This document shows positions 46,784 through 59,868 of a DNA stretch of 64,000 bases, piece by piece. The notes beneath the pieces were generated by a model. The model worked only from the letters and a program-made list of their open reading frames with translations, was not told where the DNA came from and did not search any database. The first letter of the stretch is position 1. Each line of letters opens with the position of its first letter. The stretch is from the NCBI GenBank assembly GCA_033030425.1, contig JAUFSD010000025.1, positions 434,001 to 498,000 on the forward strand, in the 5' to 3' direction. Both the position numbers and the translations under genes were made by a program. The DNA comes from Verpa conica. Lineage: Eukaryota > Ascomycota > Pezizomycetes > Pezizales > Morchellaceae.

Positions 46784-48050
46784 CTTGCGGACCGTGCGAG
46801 AAAAGGGATGTGGGGGGATGATGTGGAGAGGGGGGTTGGATTAAGCGAGTGGTCGAGGTGAGATTTCACTGTGGGGTAAATCGTTGATCGCTGCTAGTTA
46901 ATGGGATGGTGGGTATGATGGGTGATTGATGGAGGGTTGAATGTCTGAATGTCTGGTTTGGAGGTCCAACGGTCGCAACATGGGCCGGGAAATAACGATT
47001 CAGAAATAAGTAGCGATGACGCCTCAGTAGATCGGCAGGGCAACCCTAGCCAGACACTTCACAAAAAATCACTCTAACCACGTTGTCGTAAGATCTACAT
47101 GTACTTATAGAGACATGAGCTTGCTTTTTTCTTCTCTCTCTTTAAAATTCTTTGAGTGTTCAAGCCTTGAGCCATAGCGACATTTATTCACCCTGGGCTA
47201 CTCCTGCAACCGTTTATTTAATGCCGTGTTCTCATCTTCCTTCCTAAATAACGTTCCCGCTTGGATGTATTCCGCCACATGAGGCTCAAGAGTCAAGGAT
47301 CACGTGTTAGGCAATACTCCCCTAATCTAATCTTCTAGTGTCTTATTCTAGATGCCCCCACTCATTCTAGGTTTTAAGGGAGAACCAGTAACCTAGGTGG
47401 CACCCACGAGTGATACTCTATGATTATACTAGCCCAATAGTTGAAAGCTAGCTGGAATTTTCTATTTGAGTCTAGGGGGGGAAGAAACGCTGTAGATTGG
47501 GCGGAGGGGGTGGGGGTGGGGGTTACAACTATGGATTAGGAGGATGTAACATTGGTAGCCGTCTAGATTGCCACTATAAAAACCTCTTTGCTCCCAGGCG
47601 CTGTAAAGCCTCCATAAATCTTTTCTCATCTACTACATATACCTGCCCCTGGGTACCATACCCAATAGCTCGGTTGATGCACATTTGCTCCCACCCCCTC
47701 AGTATACACACAATTCTGAGATGAGTAACTCATCTAACCACACCTGCGATCGCGGTCTATAGAGTACATAAAAAGTTTGCTCTCTAGTTCTTAAAATCTG
47801 ATACTTGGTCTTTATTTACAGGGTTTCCGGGAATTGGCGACTTCGCAACGGTATAATAAGGTTATAATTTCTCTCCCCCAGTGTGGGGGTTTGTGTCTTT
47901 CCAGGCTATGGGTTGGCGAGTTTATTGTACTGTTCGTGATCCATGGGCTAGCTCGAGTCATATAATTTGTAAACATGGAATTTATAGGCTTGAGCGACAC
48001 TACCATGTTAGCCCGTGTTTTGTGGCATTATACCTTAATTGGTACATCTA
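46784..48050. other. Gene-poor interval upstream of VPS35
   Basis: About 1.3 kb. G-rich GGGGGTGGGGGTGG lies near 47506-47520. No supported gene; frames lack motifs. Confidence 0.5.
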
Positions 48051-48158
48051 CTCGCCTATAAATAAAGTCTGTCGATGTTTTATGTTGAACGCAACAATCG
48101 TCCACTGATATTCATATAAAAGCACAAAAAGTATCGACAGACTTTATTTTTAGGCGAG
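48051..48158. mobile_element. Very small MITE, 108 bp
   Basis: Inverted termini of 26 bp (CTCGCCTATAAATAAAGTCT... and complement) with one mismatch surround a 56-bp centre. TA flanks each end (48049-48050 and 48159-48160). Non-coding; Tc1/mariner-type target site. Confidence 0.82.
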
Positions 48159-49567
48159 TACCCTTTCATCATTGCCGTAGCTGGTGGTTAGTGTTTGTGC
48201 TCGGGACTCATGGGTGGTATGCATCTTTAGTAAGCCAGGGAGCCAAATGTCGGTGTGATTTCATAGGACCCAAAATTTCGGCGCGTATAGAGTGGGTATC
48301 ATGCAGCAATCCTCTGATTGCGTAGCTTTGACCGGTTTAAATTTTCTGGGTTCAACAGCTTGGATTTTGTTTTTCCTTGTTGTGTTCTGGTGAGCAGATG
48401 ATAGGTTGGTGATAACCGTACACGTCTTCCTAATGATTTATTCCTTTTAGTGTTTTATGCCCAAGTCATTCCAGTGGAAGGTTATGCAAGGGGGTATTGT
48501 TCTGGACGCAAACAACTCCTCATGCATTAGCACTGGAAACATAACTCAGTCAAGAGAACGTGCCGACGGCAGTTGTGATAGATAAAGGCGCGCCAATACA
48601 CCCAGGCTGCGGGAACTGAAATTATCGAAAGTGCGCAGCAACGTCCCGTCCACCTGCAAGGACACCAAAGCACAACATTCATGGTATGCGGGGCAAGAGG
48701 AAAGCTGTATCTTTTTATGTTTGTTTGGCAGCCGGGATTGACGCGCATCTCGATACTATGGCTTGCAATAGGGACTCTTTTTCCTTTTTCCTTCCCCCCC
48801 TTTCCCTTTTATTTGCTAGGGTTGTTGGCATGAAGTTCTTGGGATGAGGGATTATCTATCTACAAACATTTGTGATGTGTGGGAATGAGCAGAGTAGATT
48901 TGATAGAGCACATGACGGGGACTTGGGAGGGCCATATTTTCTAGGCGCAATATGTCCCAGTTGAAGAGAGACAGGCGTCCCCTCGACGCTTTCCCCTTTC
49001 AGTCTACTCTTCGGGGAAGAGCCACAGAGTGCCAGTGCGTCCCAAGCCTGCTGCACCTGTTGTGTTCAGTTTGCGCTGCTGCGTGCGTGCGCGGGCGTGT
49101 GTGCCTGCTTGCCTGCTTGCCTGCTTGCCTGCCTGCCTGCCTGCCTGCTCGCCTCGCCCCGCCCTACTCACCCTACTCGCCTCATCTCCCCAGGCAGGAA
49201 AAGTAAATTAAAAGGCGTTTAGAATTCCGTGCAGTGTGAACACCCTCAGACATTGTGTAGAAGCCAGGCACCCCGCAAGAGGAAAAAAAGAAAGAAAAAA
49301 GGTGAAAAGTATTTCTTGTATAAGAGTTCCCGGGTCCCGACCCGTCGTCAGCCCCGTTTGCCTCTTGAACGAGCGCTCGCGTCGGTCTGTCGTCGTCGAT
49401 CCCATCCCATCACAACATCCACTGCCATCATCCCCTCCCTCCCCCTCTCCTCTAAACACACAGACATTCACACATCGCTTCCTACTAAACAACTTCATCC
49501 ACTGACATCACCGATAACCCCCCCCCCCTCTCCCCCCAAAAAACAGATACATCAGTCAAGAATAATC
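48159..49567. promoter_or_regulatory. Upstream region of the SR gene with tetranucleotide repeat
   Basis: About 1.4 kb. A TGCC/TTGC repeat runs 49105-49150. From 49430 the strand is pyrimidine-rich, with a run of C then CT up to the start codon, probably promoter and 5' leader. Several mutually overlapping frames at 49.2-49.5 kb are compositional. Confidence 0.5.
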
Positions 49568-51410
49568 ATGGCTGAATATTCGGGAACCCGCCTCTATTTG
49601 GGTAATCTTCATAAAGATGGTTTGGCCCTGTTCCCTTCTATTGATTTCACTTGTTTGCTTCATCACAGTTTCCTTTCTTTGTTTTGACTGCCCACCGGTT
49701 TGTGGTGGCGGTGGCTTCTCACGCGAGTTCGCTTGGTCTAAACTCTCTTTGTCATCCCTCTCGCTGATACATAAAATAGCCCGGAAACAAGAGGTCGAAG
49801 ATTTTTTCAAGGAGCATGGGAGCGGAAACATCGTCGAGGTCAAGCTCATGAATGGCTTTGGCTTTATTCAGTACGATAATGAGGCTGACGCGAAGGACGT
49901 CGTTCCTGGTGCGTGTTCATTCATCCTCTCTGTCGCACTGCTTCTAAAACTAACTTTATACTTGTCTTGCTCTTGGCGAATCACAGCCTATCATGGCCGC
50001 GAATTTAAGGGTCAAACTCTTACTGTTCAATTTGCTCGCGGTAACCGTCATCACACCCGCCATGAATATACCGGTGGAGCGGATCGCAGCTTCCCTCGCC
50101 CTAGGCGCACTGCTTTCAGAATGAATATCACTGGTCTTCAACCCGATACGAGCTGGCAGGTGGGCGCACTCCTCATTCCTGCTGCAACATAGGCTTTCGT
50201 GACTCCTTGAAGGATTATTCAAGTCTTTTTACATCCGCTCCTATGTTTGTTACTTTATCCTTGCCGGTCCTGGCTATGGTTCATTCCCTGGTTCCGCTGG
50301 ATTTGCTCCTTGGCCTCAATGTTACCTACCTGCCTTATTCCTGGATTTGGGGGGGACCCATCTTGGAGAGAAATTACTTCCTGTCATTATGGCTTGGACT
50401 GTCTATCAATCTTTATGTACCCCATGAGCCAGGAATTTGTCCATTTATCCCCGAGGTTACTGCCAGATCTTTGTCCAGGAACTCTGTATCCATGCGCGTC
50501 TGCTTTTACTGGAGGAGCCACAAGTCTGCAAGAGTCTTGTTTCGGATTTCAACTCATACGAACGTTCTCTTCTACCTAGGATCTCAAAGATTTCGCACGC
50601 AGGTCCAATGTCGACGTTGTGTTCTCCGAGGTCAGCCGTGACCGCGATGGCCGTGGGTAAGTTCTATTTTAAGCTTCTTTGTACAGAGTCATTGCTTAGA
50701 AATATTATAGGATGGTTGAATTTGAAACCTACGAGGATCTCAAAAGAGCGATCTCGTCTCTCGATGGCACTGATTTCAAGGGCGCACATGTGACCTGTGT
50801 TGCCGATGTATTACCCCACATCTTGTGTTTTACCTAGAGGGTTTATACTAATCTGACCTAGCCGGACCATGACGCTCCACGCGGTGGCCACGGACCTCCC
50901 CGTCGCTCCGTCTCTCCTCGAGGCTACGGAGGTCGTCGCTACTCCCCAGCCCCTAGCCGCTACCACTCCCCCCCTCGTCATGGGCGGCGCTATGAATCCC
51001 CTCCATCCTCTCGCTACCGTGAGCGTTCTCCTGCCGCTCGTGGAGGCGGTGGAGGTCGTGAACCATATTACAGTGGTGGAGGAGGAGGAGGCGGAGGAGG
51101 AGGCGGAGGCGGAGGCGGAGGCCGTGACAGGTCGCCTCCCCCAAGGCGTACATTGCCCTCAGCCGATGAGTATCCACCTCCCCGCAACGGTGGTGGTGGT
51201 GGTGGTTATGGAAGCCGCGACGACTATCCCCCTCCTAGACGTTACGAGGACGATACATATGCAGGAGGCGCCAACGGAGGTGGAAGTAGCAGAAGGCATT
51301 ACGATGAACCCCATAGAGGGCGTCCGGTGAGTCCTCCTTATAGAGGCAGGAGTCCACCACGAGGACCACCGCCGAGGGGTTACGATGAATATGATAGGCG
51401 TCGTTACTAG
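49568..51410 (+). CDS. SR-type splicing factor with two RRMs (Srp2/Npl3-like)
   Basis: Exons are 49568-49619, 49780-49908, 49987-50159, 50580-50656, 50711-50807 and 50862-51410, giving 358 residues. RRM1 (about 5-85): TRLYLGNLHKDARKQEVEDFF, MNGFGFIQYDNEADAKDVV, GQTLTVQFARG. RRM2 (about 107-176): FRMNITGLQPDTSWQDLKDFARR, VVFSEVSRDRDGRGMVEFETYEDL, with the SWQDLKD motif diagnostic of the second, pseudo-RRM of SR proteins. The tail is rich in RS, RGG, polyglycine and PPR. It would bind exonic enhancers in pre-mRNA and shuttle in the nucleus. Introns 1 (160 nt, donor GTTTGG) and 3 (420 nt) are unusually long for this genome. Confidence 0.9.
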
Positions 51411-53047
51411 GTTGGTAGTTTACTGCGTTTTTCGTTGCTAATTTGTTTGGTGTTGTGTGATTTAAGACTAGCTAGCTGACCTTACACTTCGGCGAAGATG
51501 GAGGATAAATGGATGGGGGAGGAAAAAGTATGATGTAATGTTTCTTCCTTTAGTGAGAGTGTCTACTCTATCTTCCTGTCTGGAGGTTTCTTTAGCTAGG
51601 TAACGAATAAAATGGGTTGAGGTTAAAGTATCACATTATGTTGGAATAACAGATTTGTGAATGATAGGAAAGTTGCCAGAAAAAAAACAAAATACTTGTG
51701 GGTCTGGGATGCTAGTTAAATACCCCATACTGTAATCTTATTTTTCGCTTGCAGCTACTTTGAAAGTCCAAGGAGAGAGTTTCTCGGCTACAGGTATCTA
51801 TTATGCTGGTTTCTTTTGTCTGCACATAAATAATGGGTTGACTAGGTAACGAAATGATTGAGCTATGTATGTTGACAAGGTCATGAGACAAACAAACGCG
51901 TCTCCGGTGTCGTGAGTGATTATGTATGATGTCACTGTAAAAATCGGGCCTCTCATTATTGATAAGGTGTAGGAGATTGGTCATATGTATCTTTCTTTTA
52001 CACAAGCCCCTATGACCATGACCTTCGAGGTGTCGTACACGGCCGTTTCGGAGCTTCACAAGTGAGTGTTTAAAAGGGAAAAGGTGCACTGTACAGTAAT
52101 AAAAAAAGGTGCCGCACAATTCGTCGTATCAAAGACTAATATACGGGAAACGAGGATAAAAATAAACTTTGATGAGTGATCGATACCCGACCCTTTTCAG
52201 TGGGGGTGAATCCCCCCGCTTGTCCTTTCTCATCATTTGTTAAATACCTAAATTTGACCGAGCCAAGACAACACTCCTGTACAGTAAAAAGATAGATTCT
52301 GTTCAAGAAAGTAACTTTTCACATTTTCCCTTTTTGTATAGCAAAACACAAACTCTCTTCCTAACCCCACCCAATTTTCCACCCGAACCAACCAGCCAGT
52401 AAACCCGGTCCCACGCCAGTATCAAAAGAGTAAATTTTTCCCGGTCTAAAAAAACCACCCAGTCCAATGAGCAAAAAAACAAAACAAAATAGAAAGACGA
52501 ATATAGAAAAAGCAATAGCAGCAGCAAGTAGAAACAACCCTTTGGAAAACTCTCATCCCATAAATGATTTTGGGGCAATTAGAGGGATATCATTGAAGGG
52601 CATAGAAACAGAAAAATCGCTGTAAATATCAGATTAATAACTCAAAATCAAGGTAAAAGAAAAGATCGGAAAGCCCCCCTAATTAGAAGGAAAGAAAGAA
52701 TTTGAGCTCTAAACGAGCTTAAGAGAAGGGAGAATTTCGGAGATATAACAAAGTCGAGAAACAAAAACAATGAGGCGAAGATGAAACCTATTATGGTACA
52801 CCAATCTAGGTTTGGGAGGCCCTTCTTCCAGGGCTTAGCGATAATTCGTATAGATGCCGTACGCGTAGTAGGATTGTCTGAACGTTTAAAACAAATATGT
52901 CGATATATATCCCCATACCTTCTCCCTTCTTTGGATGAACTGATAAACCAGCTATATTCGAAATAAGTGCTCCGTTGTTGTATCGTGGTATCGTTTCATG
53001 GTTCCTTTTCGTTCCCCCGTTCCTCATACCATCCTCAGAGTGCGCAT
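51411..53047. other. Convergent intergenic region, no gene seen
   Basis: About 1.6 kb between the SR gene and RHO2 stop codons. A purine-rich stretch with many A runs covers 52440-52760. Minus-strand frames near 51.7-52.6 kb have no motif. Confidence 0.5.
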
Positions 53048-54207
53048 TTATAAGATAATGCAGCATCCACCACCCCGCTCCTTCTCAAATGTCAAGAGTG
53101 CTGCCCTAGTTGCTGCCTCAAATACATCATCTACACCTTCCCCTGTCAAACTGCTGCACTCTAGGTATTTCCTTGCGCCAACTTGTTTGGCGATAGTCTC
53201 GGCGTAACTTGTTTGCACAAAATGCATTGACTTTTTACGCATCTCTTCTCGAGCGTTGGGGTCTTCGCGTAGGTCCTTCTTAAGCCCGACAAGTATTATG
53301 GGAACCCCAGGACAACGCTCGTGCGCTTCTTCAATCCACTATGCAGCTTTTAGTAAGTTCTAGGTAAATATAAGAAACTATGGCGCAATTTACTTTGTTG
53401 GCAACGTTCTCAAGCGAATCCGGTGTATCAACAGCGTATCCAATTAAAATGACATGAGCTTTGGCGTATGCTAGTGGCCGCAATCTCTGCTCTCCAAATT
53501 TAGTGTGGCCCTTCAGAGCTTCAGCTATTTAAAACAACGGACCTCATAATCTTCTTGGCCAGCTGTGTCCCATAGGGCTAGTTGAACAGATTTCCCATCG
53601 ACCTGCAAGCAAGTTAGTGGGAAAGACGAAATGGTAAAGTTGGGAAGCATACTCTACAATCAGTTACATAGTTCTCAAAAACAGTGGGTACCTATATTGA
53701 GGCTGTTAGGAATCCTTAATCAATACTCACGCGAAAGCCTCACGTAGAATCAACTCACATAATGCTATACAAAAGTTGTCAGTAAGATCTCTAAATAGAT
53801 AGTCTGGAAGAATAAAAGTGCGGGTCATTTCCAAGGAGCCTTTGACATACCGTAGGGAAGTATCCCAAAGTAAACACACTCAGTAAGCTCGTCTTTCCGC
53901 ATGCGCCGTCACCGATGATCACCAACTTTCTATGCCGGGAGTTCGATGTTAGTCCAAACTATAAAAAGCTCTGCGGACATCTCCGATGACCGGAGATGAG
54001 CTGAGATCGAAAAATTTCATCCAGGCAGTCAAGGGGAAAGTCTAAATTTGGTAACCACACATCATGTCATGGTGTAGCGATTCCCAACATGGATAGCTCC
54101 CGAAGCGAGCGGAAACAAAGTAAAGGGAGCAACGGCATGATAGTAACCGAGTGAGGAGTGCAAAGAGCGTACCTTCTTATAACATTCTGGGCATTATTCT
54201 GAGCCAT
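53048..54207 (-). CDS. RHO2: Rho2-type Rho GTPase
   Basis: Seven minus-strand exons: 54207-54173, 53929-53851, 53764-53759 (6 nt), 53691-53653, 53602-53543, 53486-53394 and 53338-53048, giving 200 residues. P-loop GDGACGKT (18-25), switch I YFPT-HY-VPTVFENY where His-Tyr is the whole 6-nt exon, DTAGQEDYERLRPLAY (65-80), the Rho insert region, LVGLKKDLRED and ECSSLTGEGVDDVF. The C-terminus CCIIL is a prenylated CAAX box with an adjacent Cys for palmitoylation, as in Rho2. Rho2 proteins act through Pck-type kinases on cell wall integrity and polarity. The fifth intron has a weak donor (GTCCGT). The first intron is 243 nt. Confidence 0.93.
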
Positions 54208-55683
54208 TGTACTGTTAGAAAAGAGTAGACGAGAGGGAAGAAGTAGTTGGTAGCAGCGGTGCGAGCGAGTACGAAGTGGAGCAACAGCAGGGGTACAAGG
54301 AGGATTCTATGACTTGAGGCTGAAGATTGGCTAAGGATTTGTCGAGTTGATCGATGAGTAGATCACCTGGGATAGGATGATGGAGAGTAGAAGGGTATTT
54401 GATGGGATTATAGGTAGTGGGAGAGGATGGACAGGAGCAGTAGTAGTAGGAGAGAGGAGAAGGAGAAGGAGAGGTAGGAGGAAAGGTCTCGGAGCAATTC
54501 GAAGGATGCAAGTGTAAGAGGGAGGGTACAATGTCTAGTCGCGGAGACGGCACGGAGGGAGCCCAGGCGAGGAGGGAGGGGGGGAGGGGAAGCGTAAGGC
54601 CTGCTGCCCAGTGGGTGTTGCGGCGTGAGCGAGCGAGAGGGTGGGTGAGCAGCAACGATGTAGGTCTGCCTATGCTCGAGTAAAGCGTGCGTTAGTTAGG
54701 CCGTAAGACGACAGGGTTAGCCTTGTATCTGTGCTACCTGCTGCTGTTGCTAGCTGCCTGCTGCTTGCTTGCCTACATGTGGTATTTCTCTTGCCTCAAA
54801 GTGCCCCGCCCTACCTACTCCCCGCGCATCCTAGAGCACTCTTCCGCAATACCTGTAGTCCTACAGGCTGTGTCAGCATCGAGTTCGCTGGGCGGCCAAC
54901 CAACATTCTCGTAGGTATGTATGTCCCCCTCCGAGCCTCACATCTCATAGCAACCCTTTTTGGGTTCATGATGGGTGGAAAACACTCGGTAAATACCTGG
55001 TAAGGATAAACTGCGTCCCGTGATCCTCTTTAAAGGACTGTTCAGCAGCTGACTCCCCATCATTAGTCGCCGCAACGCACTGCCACAGTGCCACACCGCT
55101 AGCACACCACAACCGTTGCTAAAGCTGCTCTCCAACTCCGTCCCGCCCTTTTCGCTCGCTGAACACCCCACCACTTGCCCGCCTGCCCGCACGCATCACT
55201 CACTTAAACGCTGGTTTCGGCCGCTGAGCACTGACCGCCCTCCACTACTATTACCCCTGGTATTATCTGAACTATCGTGAGGCTCTGCTCCGCCAACCAT
55301 TTGCCGCTTACATCACCTGTCACATCTCCGCGCAGACGACCCAAGTCTCTCACACATACATACCTGCGGGTCTAGGTTGACATTGTTGCGGCTCCTCATC
55401 TTACTCTCAATTGTTGCTGAACGGGTATTATTCCCTTTTTCTGTCCGTCCTGGCGCCAATCCTCTCTCTCCCGTATACCTACCACTCAAACTGTAAAATC
55501 TACCCAATTCCACTGCCGTCGATCCGATCTGACTACCATTTGTAAGTTCCTCCACAGCGTTAGTTCTACCCCAAAAAAATCCAGAAGTAGAAGATAGCGG
55601 ACTTCCTGCATTCACCCTTCTTAATCGTTACCCCCTCCCCCCGGCTACATCTCCTGCTGCCGAGCAATCTTTCCCGCCCCACC
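54208..55683. promoter_or_regulatory. Divergent region RHO2/NST1
   Basis: About 1.5 kb between the two start codons. Purine-rich GGAGGAGAAGGAGA-type sequence at 54420-54620 (RHO2 side) and pyrimidine-rich sequence at 55140-55680 (NST1 side) suggest long leaders. No convincing gene. Confidence 0.5.
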
Positions 55684-58600
55684 ATGCCCGCTGGACATCC
55701 CATGTGCAACACACCATCGACTACAGAAATCTATCACCGACAGCCCCTATCTCCTACCAGTAACAAAGCAACCTATATACGCAATAAGGACGGTACAAAA
55801 CTGATTACCGTGCCTTCTAGGAAGGTGTCCAATCTCGATTCTAGATCCGCCAATATTAGCAACACCAGTAGAAACAGCACTAGTACTAGCAGAATTACAC
55901 CGAACTCTACCACTGCTGCCAGCGACTACTCACCTCAAATACTCGATCAACTGTCACCCACAGTGCCCTCCGCATCTATGGATTACCCCCACAACGCTGG
56001 CTCTAACAACATTGGCGGCAAGAAGAAGAAGAAGAAGAAGGGAAAGCAGCAGCAGCAGCAGCCAGTTACACTGTCTAATAACCACAGTCACAGCCATGAT
56101 CATGATGGTCAAGATCACAAAGGTCACCGGCATGATGGATATTACGATAACCCCCACTACAGCAATAGTAACGGTCCTAGCTCTCCTAACCACCGGGCTG
56201 ATCAATACCAAAGAGACATTAGGGCTTCCATGCCTGATTATGATGACCATCCTCCGGAACTTGTTGATCCTGAGGATGAGGAGGAGTACTTCAGTGGGCC
56301 AGGATATGATGAAGACGACGAGGACTCTTATACTCCACCGATCCCAACAGTCTCCGCACCTCTTATTGGCAAAAAGAAGAACAAAAAGAAGAAAAAGAAG
56401 GGGGTAAATAGTGCTCAAGAAATTTATCAGAACACTGCAGTGTCAAGTGGGGGAAATCTTATTGGGCCTTCAAAAAAAAAGGACCGGATCTGGAATACAT
56501 CTACGAATGAGGAACGTGAGAGGATAAAGGATTTTTGGCTTTCTTTGGGGGAAGAGGAACGCCGATCTCTGGTTAAAGTAGAGAAGGAAGCAGTTTTACG
56601 GAAAATGAAGGAACAGCAGAAGCATTCCTGCTCTTGCAGTGTCTGTGGTAGAAAAAGGACTGCGATTGAAGAAGAGTTGGAAGTTCTATATGATGCATAC
56701 TATGAAGAATTGGAACAGTATGCTCATCAGCAGCAAAGCTCAAAGTATGCTGCTCAGATCCCTCATAGCCAATCTCCGAGAACATATTCTGCTACTAGGA
56801 TACCCCCACCCCCACCCCCACCACCTCCAGGCCCTCCCCCAAGGAACCATATACATCATGGGCATCATCACCAAGGACATCGCGTTGAAGAACTCGACGA
56901 TGATGAGTTTGATGACGATGAGGAAGACGAGTATGACGATGACGATGACGATGACGATGATGTATTGGATGAGCCTTTGCCCGAGAATGATCCTCGGCCA
57001 GATTTTTTTAATTTTGGAAATAGTCTAACTGTTCAAGGTGGGTTTTATCTTAATCTTTATCTTTCTTGTTTTCGGCCAGTGGTTCGGGTTTAGGAGAGAG
57101 GCTATAAAGCTGACGTTCCTTACGGGCATCTACAGGTGGTATTTTAACTGTGGCCGATGATTTGCTTAAGAATGACGGTAAAAAATTCATTGAAATGATG
57201 GAGCAGCTTGCCGAACGCCGAATGCAACGAGAGGAAGAAGCAAATGCTGTTGCTACTGGTCACACATCTTTGAACATGTCGGTAGGGCAGAATCATATAG
57301 GGCACACCCATTCTCAACCGCAGGAGTATGAGGATGATGAGGAGTATGATGAAGAGGAGGAGGACGAGGAAGAGTATGATGATGAGGAGGAGGATGAGCC
57401 AGTGGGTTACTATCATGTATTATATCACTGCCAATCAACACTGACGCACCTTAGGATACTATGACTGAAGAACAGCGCATGGAAGAAGGCCGTAGGATGT
57501 TCCAAATATTTGCTGCTCGAATGTTTGAACAGCGTGTCCTTACCGCCTATCGGGAAAAGGTCGCTCGAGAACGACAAGATAAACTTCTTGAGGAGTTAGA
57601 TGAAGAGGACCAGCTCCGGGTACAACGTGAAGAGAAAAAGGCAAAGGAGAAGGAGAAGAAGAAGGAGAAGAAGCGGTTACAAAAGCTTGCTAAGGAGGAT
57701 GAACGGAAGAAGAGGGAAGCGGAAAAGGCTGAAGAGGAGGCCAAACAACGGGCAATTGAGGAGAAAAAGGCAGAAGAAGTTAGAAAACGGAAGGAGGAGC
57801 AACGGATGAAGCGGGAAGCCGAGAAGAAGGCACTGGAAGAGGAGCGACGTCGGAAGGACGAGGAGAGAAAGAAGAGGCTTGAAGAGGAAAGAGAGAGGGA
57901 TGCTGAGCGAGAAAAGAAGAGAAAAGAGAACCTAGACCGGGAGCGGAGGAGGAAGGAGGAGCTTGCAAAAAAGGCTAAGGAAGAGAAAGAAGCGAGAGAG
58001 AAAGAAGCCAAGGAGAAGCGGGAGCGCGAGGATCGTGAACGAAGAGAGAGAGAGATAAAGGTGAAAAAGGAAGCAGTAGAGCGGGAACGTATAAAGAAGG
58101 AAGAAGAGGCAAAGGCAAAGACTGAAATGGCAGCGGCAGCCGTAAGGCGACCCCCCGTTTCAATACAAACATCCATGCCCGTACCGCAACATTCTCATGG
58201 GGTTTATAACTCGCCACACCTCTCTATTGCCACACCTGCAATACCTAAACAATCGGTGGGAAATTCACCAGCTCGTACTCGCAATGCCTCTCAACAGGGG
58301 TCAATGCAAGGATCTGTAGCTTCTTCGCCAAAAACCCCTCAAGCTGCCCCTAGAATAGGGTCCTCAGTATCTCCAAATACAGCTACACTGCAAAGTATTC
58401 CTGTCCCAATAATACCCCCGAATAAATTATTCCAGTTTCCGCCACATATGCCTACATCACCATTACCGCATCATATCGCCCCTCCGCCCGGGGTACCACC
58501 ACCAGACAATGGTTTCCATATGATGAACCAAATGGGGATGAATGGCCCAAGTCCAATACAGCCATTTCTCACTGGAATCCCCCAAAGACAATCTTTTGGA

Positions 58601-59868
58601 AACGGGATACCGATGTACCCACCAACACAGATCCCACTAGGCTCAAACCCACAATATCGGGGGTTTGTCGCTCCAAACGGTATGCCAATGCAGGTTCCCG
58701 CTACTCTAGGGATGCGTCCAATGCAACCACAGGGGCGTGGAATATTTATGAGTGAGCTTACGCCTGGTATACATCAACTCCCTCCAGGTGTACCTCTCGG
58801 TATGCCACCAGGATCACCATTTATGGGAAATCGGGAACCCATGCCTATACCTGGAGTGCATTCTCACACAAGGGCTTTATCAGGATCATTCGAACCTATT
58901 CAGCGACCAACGCCAATTCAACGCCCCTCTAGTGTAGCTCCCCGAAATTCAGAGGATGGCCTAAGCAGTGTGGACGAACTCTCCAAAGTCATGGGTAGTC
59001 GTGCGCTATTAGAGGATGACGAAGATGATTCAATGCTAGAGGCTCAATCTCCGAACCGAAGGGGGAGTAGTGGAATAGGGTTTTCACCAAGGCCAACCAG
59101 AGGGTTGCCAGCTGCGTCACCACTGTTCATGGATCCTATTGGTCGTAAGTTCTTACATTCACTTAGTCTTTTCATCTTCCAGGAATTTCTTCAAAACATG
59201 CTAATCTGTGACTGGTACATTGGCATAAAAAAAGACATAGGGTTCCCAACACCTTCATGGTCAAATCCTGCGCCACTAGGAACACCACTAGGAAACATCT
59301 CAAACTCTCTCCCGAACTCCACGTGGTCTGGAGCAGGTATGTCTAATGTATTGACTTAATATATGCATATATACTAATAAACAAAGGCTGGTCAGAGACT
59401 GACGCTGCTCGAAGCACTTTTAATCGCCGCCGGGCAAATAGGCATGACCAAATTCGGAGTGTTGCAGCCATCAAGTGCCGTGATCTAGTGGGCGAAAATA
59501 GAAATTTCATCGAAATATCAACTCTATACCGAGTAGTCGAGCAGGCGGCACCCGAGCTAGTGATAACAATCAAGGATCTAACGGAAGTCCTTGACTTAGA
59601 AGGGGAGAGTCTTAATGGTGGTGGAAGCTTTGTTACCATACACGATGATAACGGGCGGACTCTGGTCAGGTTCGAGGAAGATGAAGAAAAAAGCATTGAT
59701 GAGAGTGGAATATACCAAGCTCCTGGTGCACCTATTGGACCCCACAACCACCATCCCCACCCTGGAGAGATTGGGTCTCCAACTGGTGGTGGTTTCATGA
59801 ATTCGTTCAAAGCAGCTGTGGGGCCTCCGCCGGGGATCGCAGCGAACGGGTTTCCTTTAGGCTTCTAA
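55684..59868 (+). CDS. NST1: Stress response protein Nst1
   Basis: Exons 55684-57037, 57136-57401, 57455-59144, 59241-59336 and 59387-59868 give 1295 residues. Order of features: Ser/Thr-rich N-terminus, two lysine blocks ([20 protein letters not shown]), the Nst1 core ([58 protein letters not shown]), a Pro run, acidic blocks of polyaspartate and polyglutamate, [34 protein letters not shown], about 200 residues of highly charged single helix, a Pro/Met/Gly-rich region, and a C-terminal domain ([31 protein letters not shown]...LNGGGSFV). Nst1 affects salt tolerance in yeast and interacts with Msl1 of the U2 snRNP. Two introns use GTGGGT donors. Confidence 0.93.

Noticed and set aside
49208..49512. 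Overlapping frames near the SR gene start
   Set aside because: Low-complexity CT-rich leader; frames disagree and none has a motif.
54215..54655. 146-codon Pro/Ser/Leu-rich minus-strand frame upstream of RHO2
   Set aside because: It is pyrimidine-rich leader sequence without motif and overlaps the RHO2 promoter.
57547..58217. 209-codon Ser/Phe/Arg-rich minus-strand frame
   Set aside because: It is the antisense of the charged-helix region of NST1; the sense frame has the family motifs on both sides.
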